Assembly (NCBI GenBank): GCA_002315455.1
Contig: DCGG01000016.1
Coordinates: 302-17,262 of the forward strand
Direction of reading: 5' to 3'
Source of the DNA: Lentisphaeria bacterium UBA1784
GTDB lineage: Bacteria; Verrucomicrobiota; Lentisphaeria; Victivallales; Victivallaceae
DNA length: 16,961 nucleotides
Shown piece after piece: positions 14,029-16,961 of the stretch. The first letter of the stretch is position 1. Every line of letters begins with the position of its first letter. A program made the position numbers and the translations under genes. The notes under the pieces are model-generated. The model searched no databases. It worked only from the letters and a program-made list of their open reading frames with translations, and was not told the DNA's origin.

Positions 14029-16961
14029 ATGAATACGGAAAAAAAATTTGTGACGATGGACGGCAACGAGGCGTGCGCCTACATTGCCTACGCCTTTACC
14101 GAAGTGGCCGCCATTTACCCCATCACCCCGTCTTCCCCCATGGCGGGGAAGACCGATGCATGGTCGGCCAAAGGAAAAGTCAACCTCTTCGGCCAGAAGG
14201 TTTCTCTGGTGGAAATGGAGTCGGAAGCCGGGGCCGTGGGGGCCATTCACGGCGCTCTTGAAGCGGGGGCGCTTTCCACAAGCTTCACCTCCTCCCAAGG
14301 GCTTCTCCTGATGATCCCTGTCATGCACCGGATCGCCGGAGAACGGCTCCCGGGGGTGCTTCATGTGGCATCCCGCACGGTGGGGACCCATGCCCTCTCC
14401 ATTTTCGGCGATCACTCGGACGTGATGAACTGCCGCCAGACCGGGTTTGCCATGCTCTCCACCGCCAATGCCCAGGAGATCATGGATCTGGCGCCCGTGG
14501 CCCATCTGGCGGCGGTAAAGGGCCGGATCCCCTTCCTGCACTTCTTTGACGGGTTCCGCACCTCCCACGAAATGACCAAGGTGGAACAGCTCTCCTATGA
14601 AGACCTGGCCGGACTGGTGGATCACGAGGCCGTCGAAGCCTTCCGGGCCCAGGCATTGAATCCGGAACACCCCCGTCTCCGGGCCACGGTGCAGAATCCG
14701 GACATCTTCTTTCAGGTCCGGGAAGCCAACAACGGCTTTTACACTGCACTGCCGGGGATCGTGGACAATTACATGGAAGCGGTCTCGAAGATCACCGGCC
14801 GGAGGTATCACCTTTTTGACTACTACGGCGCCGCCGATGCGGACCGGGTCATTGTGGCCATGGGCTCCGTCTCCGGTGCAGTCAAAGAAACCGTGGACTG
14901 TCTGAATCGGCAGGGCGAAAAAACGGGCTTTCTGCAGGTCCATCTCTACCGGCCCTTTGCCGCAGACTATTTCCTGAACGCCCTGCCGGAAAGCGTCCGC
15001 AGCATCGCGGTTCTGGACCGCTGCAAGGAAATGGGCAGCGCCGGAGAGCCGCTGTTTCTGGACGTGACGGCGGTGACTGCCGGAAGGGGGATCCGGGTCA
15101 TTGGCGGCCGGTACGGCCTCTCCAGCAAGGATACGGACCCGGCCCAGATCAAATCGGTCTTTGACCACCTGAAGCAGGAAAACCCAGCCGGGAATTTCAC
15201 CATCGGGATCGTGGATGACGTGACGCACCTCTCGCTCCCCGCCGGCGGCCCCCTGTATCCGGATGATAAAAAGATCGTCTGCTGCAAATTCTGGGGCCTC
15301 GGTTCCGACGGCACCGTGGGGGCCAACAAGAGTACCGTGGAGATCATCAACAATCACACCCCGAAATTCGCCCAGGCGTATTTTGAATACGATGCAAAGA
15401 AATCCTTCGGCATCACCAAATCCCATCTGCGTTTCGGCGACACCCCCATCCGCTCCTCCTATTACGTCAAGGCCGCCGACTTCATCGGCTGTCACAACGA
15501 GACCTACCTGAAACAGTACGACGTGGTCGGGGAATTGAAGGACGGAGGGACCCTCCTGGTCAACACCGCGTGGACCCTTGAGGAACTGGACCGGGAACTC
15601 CCCGGACACGTCAAGCGGCTCCTGGCGGCAAAGAAAGCCAAAGTCTATACCATTGATGCCGTATCCATTGCGCTCAGACTGGGGCTGGGGAGCCACTACA
15701 ATCTGGTCCTCCAGTCGGCCTTCTTTACCTTGGCCAACGTGATCCCCCCTGCGGAGGCCGCCATTTACATGAAGGAACTGGCCAGACGCACCTATTTCGC
15801 AAAGGGAGACGATGTGGTGAACCGGAACCTTGCCGCCATTGACGAAGGTGCGGCCAATCTCCATGAGATCAGGATCCCGGCGGCGTGGCTTACGGCAAAA
15901 GACGCCGCCCCGGCGGCGGAGGACACCCGGCCTGATGTGGTGAAAAATCTTGCCGATCCCATCAACCGCCAGAAGGGCGACGACCTCCCGGTCAGCGCCT
16001 TCAGGGGATACGAGGACGGCGTCATCGACATGGGCCTTACGGCCTACGAAAAGCGGGGTATTGCCATTCAGGTCCCGGTGTGGGATTCCTCGAAATGCCT
16101 CCAGTGCAACCAGTGCAGTCTGGTCTGTCCCCACGCGGTGATCCGGCCCTTCCTGCTTGATGATGCGGAAAAAGCCGCCGCCCCGGCGGGCTTCGGCACC
16201 GTCCCGGTGAAGGGAAAGACCGGGCTCCATTACACGCTTCAAGTCAGCGCCGCCGACTGTACCGGCTGTGGTGCCTGCGTGAATGCGTGTCTGGCCAAAG
16301 AGAAGGCCCTTGCCATGAAACCCTACCGGGAGACCGGCCCCCGCCTTGCGGAGTGGAACTACGCATTAAGTCTTTCGGACAAAGGGAACGTCTTCAATCC
16401 GTGGACCATCAAGGGCAGCCAGTTCCGGCAGCCTCTGCTGGAATTTTCCGCCGCCTGCGCCGGATGCGGGGAGACGCCTTATGCGAAACTCCTGACCCAG
16501 CTCTTCGGCGATCACGTCTATTGGGCCAACGCCACCGGATGCTCCCAGGCGTGGGGGAGCCCCATGCCGGGGATCCCCTACACGGTGAACCGTCACGGCC
16601 GCGGTCCGGCGTGGAGCAACTCCCTCTTTGAAAACAATGCGGAGTTCTCTCTGGGCATGGTGCTGGCAGTCAAAAAACAGAGGGAGATGCAGAAGAACAA
16701 GGTTGAAAAACTTCTCACCATGACCATTCCGGCGGAAGTCAAAAGTGCGGCGGAAGCGTATCTTGCGGCATTTCAGGATTTCGACGGCTCCCGGAAGAGC
16801 GGGGATGAATTGACCGGACTTCTGGAGAAAACGGTTCTGGAACCGGAGGCGGCGGCCGTGGCGCAGGACCTCCTGCGGCACCGGGATCAGTTTGCCCGGA
16901 AGACCTTCTGGATGTTCGGCGGCGACGGCTGGGCCTACGATATCGGCTTCGGCGGTCTGGA
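14029..16961 (+). CDS. nifJ: Pyruvate:ferredoxin (flavodoxin) oxidoreductase, 3' end outside window
   Basis: The ATG at 14029 follows AGGAGG (14013-14018) by 10 nt. About 977 residues are visible; the family usually has about 1170-1200, so roughly the last 200 are missing. It oxidatively decarboxylates pyruvate with CoA to acetyl-CoA and CO2, passing electrons to ferredoxin or flavodoxin in the cytoplasm of anaerobes. Visible features are YPITPSSPM near the N-terminus, SLVEMESEAGAVG (cofactor-site Glu), two ferredoxin clusters (Cys690, 693, 696, 700 and Cys744, 747, 750, 754), the proximal cluster Cys810, 813 and 838, and the thiamine diphosphate motif GDGWAYDIGFGG at the edge. The second ferredoxin motif ends in Cys-Leu rather than Cys-Pro. 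Spacing closely matches the Desulfovibrio enzyme. It lies 25 bp after the ligase fusion, so its acyl-CoA product may relate to that enzyme. Use of another 2-oxoacid is possible. Confidence 0.95.
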   Translation, partial: MNTEKKFVTMDGNEACAYIAYAFTEVAAIYPITPSSPMAGKTDAWSAKGKVNLFGQKVSLVEMESEAGAVGAIHGALEAGALSTSFTSSQGLLLMIPVMHRIAGERLPGVLHVASRTVGTHALSIFGDHSDVMNCRQTGFAMLSTANAQEIMDLAPVAHLAAVKGRIPFLHFFDGFRTSHEMTKVEQLSYEDLAGLVDHEAVEAFRAQALNPEHPRLRATVQNPDIFFQVREANNGFYTALPGIVDNYMEAVSKITGRRYHLFDYYGAADADRVIVAMGSVSGAVKETVDCLNRQGEKTGFLQVHLYRPFAADYFLNALPESVRSIAVLDRCKEMGSAGEPLFLDVTAVTAGRGIRVIGGRYGLSSKDTDPAQIKSVFDHLKQENPAGNFTIGIVDDVTHLSLPAGGPLYPDDKKIVCCKFWGLGSDGTVGANKSTVEIINNHTPKFAQAYFEYDAKKSFGITKSHLRFGDTPIRSSYYVKAADFIGCHNETYLKQYDVVGELKDGGTLLVNTAWTLEELDRELPGHVKRLLAAKKAKVYTIDAVSIALRLGLGSHYNLVLQSAFFTLANVIPPAEAAIYMKELARRTYFAKGDDVVNRNLAAIDEGAANLHEIRIPAAWLTAKDAAPAAEDTRPDVVKNLADPINRQKGDDLPVSAFRGYEDGVIDMGLTAYEKRGIAIQVPVWDSSKCLQCNQCSLVCPHAVIRPFLLDDAEKAAAPAGFGTVPVKGKTGLHYTLQVSAADCTGCGACVNACLAKEKALAMKPYRETGPRLAEWNYALSLSDKGNVFNPWTIKGSQFRQPLLEFSAACAGCGETPYAKLLTQLFGDHVYWANATGCSQAWGSPMPGIPYTVNRHGRGPAWSNSLFENNAEFSLGMVLAVKKQREMQKNKVEKLLTMTIPAEVKSAAEAYLAAFQDFDGSRKSGDELTGLLEKTVLEPEAAAVAQDLLRHRDQFARKTFWMFGGDGWAYDIGFGGL

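Noticed and set aside
11430..14066. Long open frame of 878 codons on the minus strand opposite the ligase fusion
   Set aside because: It mirrors a gene with clear catalytic motifs on the plus strand and encodes a low-complexity Gly/His/Asp-rich product with no recognisable domain; it is a by-product of GC-rich codon bias.
13846..16242. Long open frame of 798 codons on the minus strand opposite PFOR
   Set aside because: The plus strand carries an unmistakable PFOR with conserved cysteines; the opposite frame has no domain and no ribosome site.

Overview
The window looks like a chromosomal segment from a Lentisphaerota-type bacterium (Victivallis-like) within the PVC group. Three things point there: a prepilin-like protein with an FTLIELLVV N-terminus and a C-terminal H-X9-DG motif, a cytoplasmic regulator joining a GntR-like helix-turn-helix to a solute-binding-protein domain, and a large secreted glycoside-hydrolase-like protein. 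The assignment rests on gene content and remembered families, since no database search was possible. All genes fall into two divergent groups that leave a shared control region at about 9754-10110.

Leftward group (minus strand, from about 9857 down to 1). A promoter leads to a 15-codon leader ORF that overlaps the start of a small membrane protein (9148-9753). A U32 family peptidase-like protein (6928-9144) follows 3 bp later. After a 186-207 bp gap holding its own promoter and a palindrome comes a tight cluster: the GntR/solute-binding regulator (5341-6720), the prepilin-like protein (4525-5325), a 1165-residue secreted protein with a CBM9-like N-terminus and a glycoside-hydrolase-like C-terminus (1026-4523), and an exported protein cut by the window edge (1-1022). 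This cluster looks like a locally regulated surface or secretion module for carbohydrate use. Codon choice changes abruptly inside the 1165-residue gene, close to an in-frame palindromic repeat (about 2450-2532). Everything to the left is written in a different codon dialect, which means either recombination or a joined metagenomic assembly.

Rightward group (plus strand, 9951 to 16961). A good sigma-70-like promoter and a 125-nt leader with a GC hairpin precede three tightly packed genes. The first is a 2-isopropylmalate synthase homologue (10111-11532) that has lost all the residues expected to bind the catalytic metal but keeps the LeuA regulatory domain. It overlaps by 4 bp a fusion of a sugar-isomerase-like TIM barrel with an acyl-CoA synthetase (11529-14003). 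A pyruvate:ferredoxin oxidoreductase (14029 to the edge) follows. All three have strong Shine-Dalgarno sites and clearly form one operon. The metal-free LeuA, the isomerase-ligase fusion and the CoA-dependent 2-oxoacid oxidoreductase together are the best candidate for an undescribed system here, probably in CoA-thioester or 2-oxoacid metabolism with the LeuA-like protein as a sensor or scaffold. No RNA genes, CRISPR arrays or transposases were seen.
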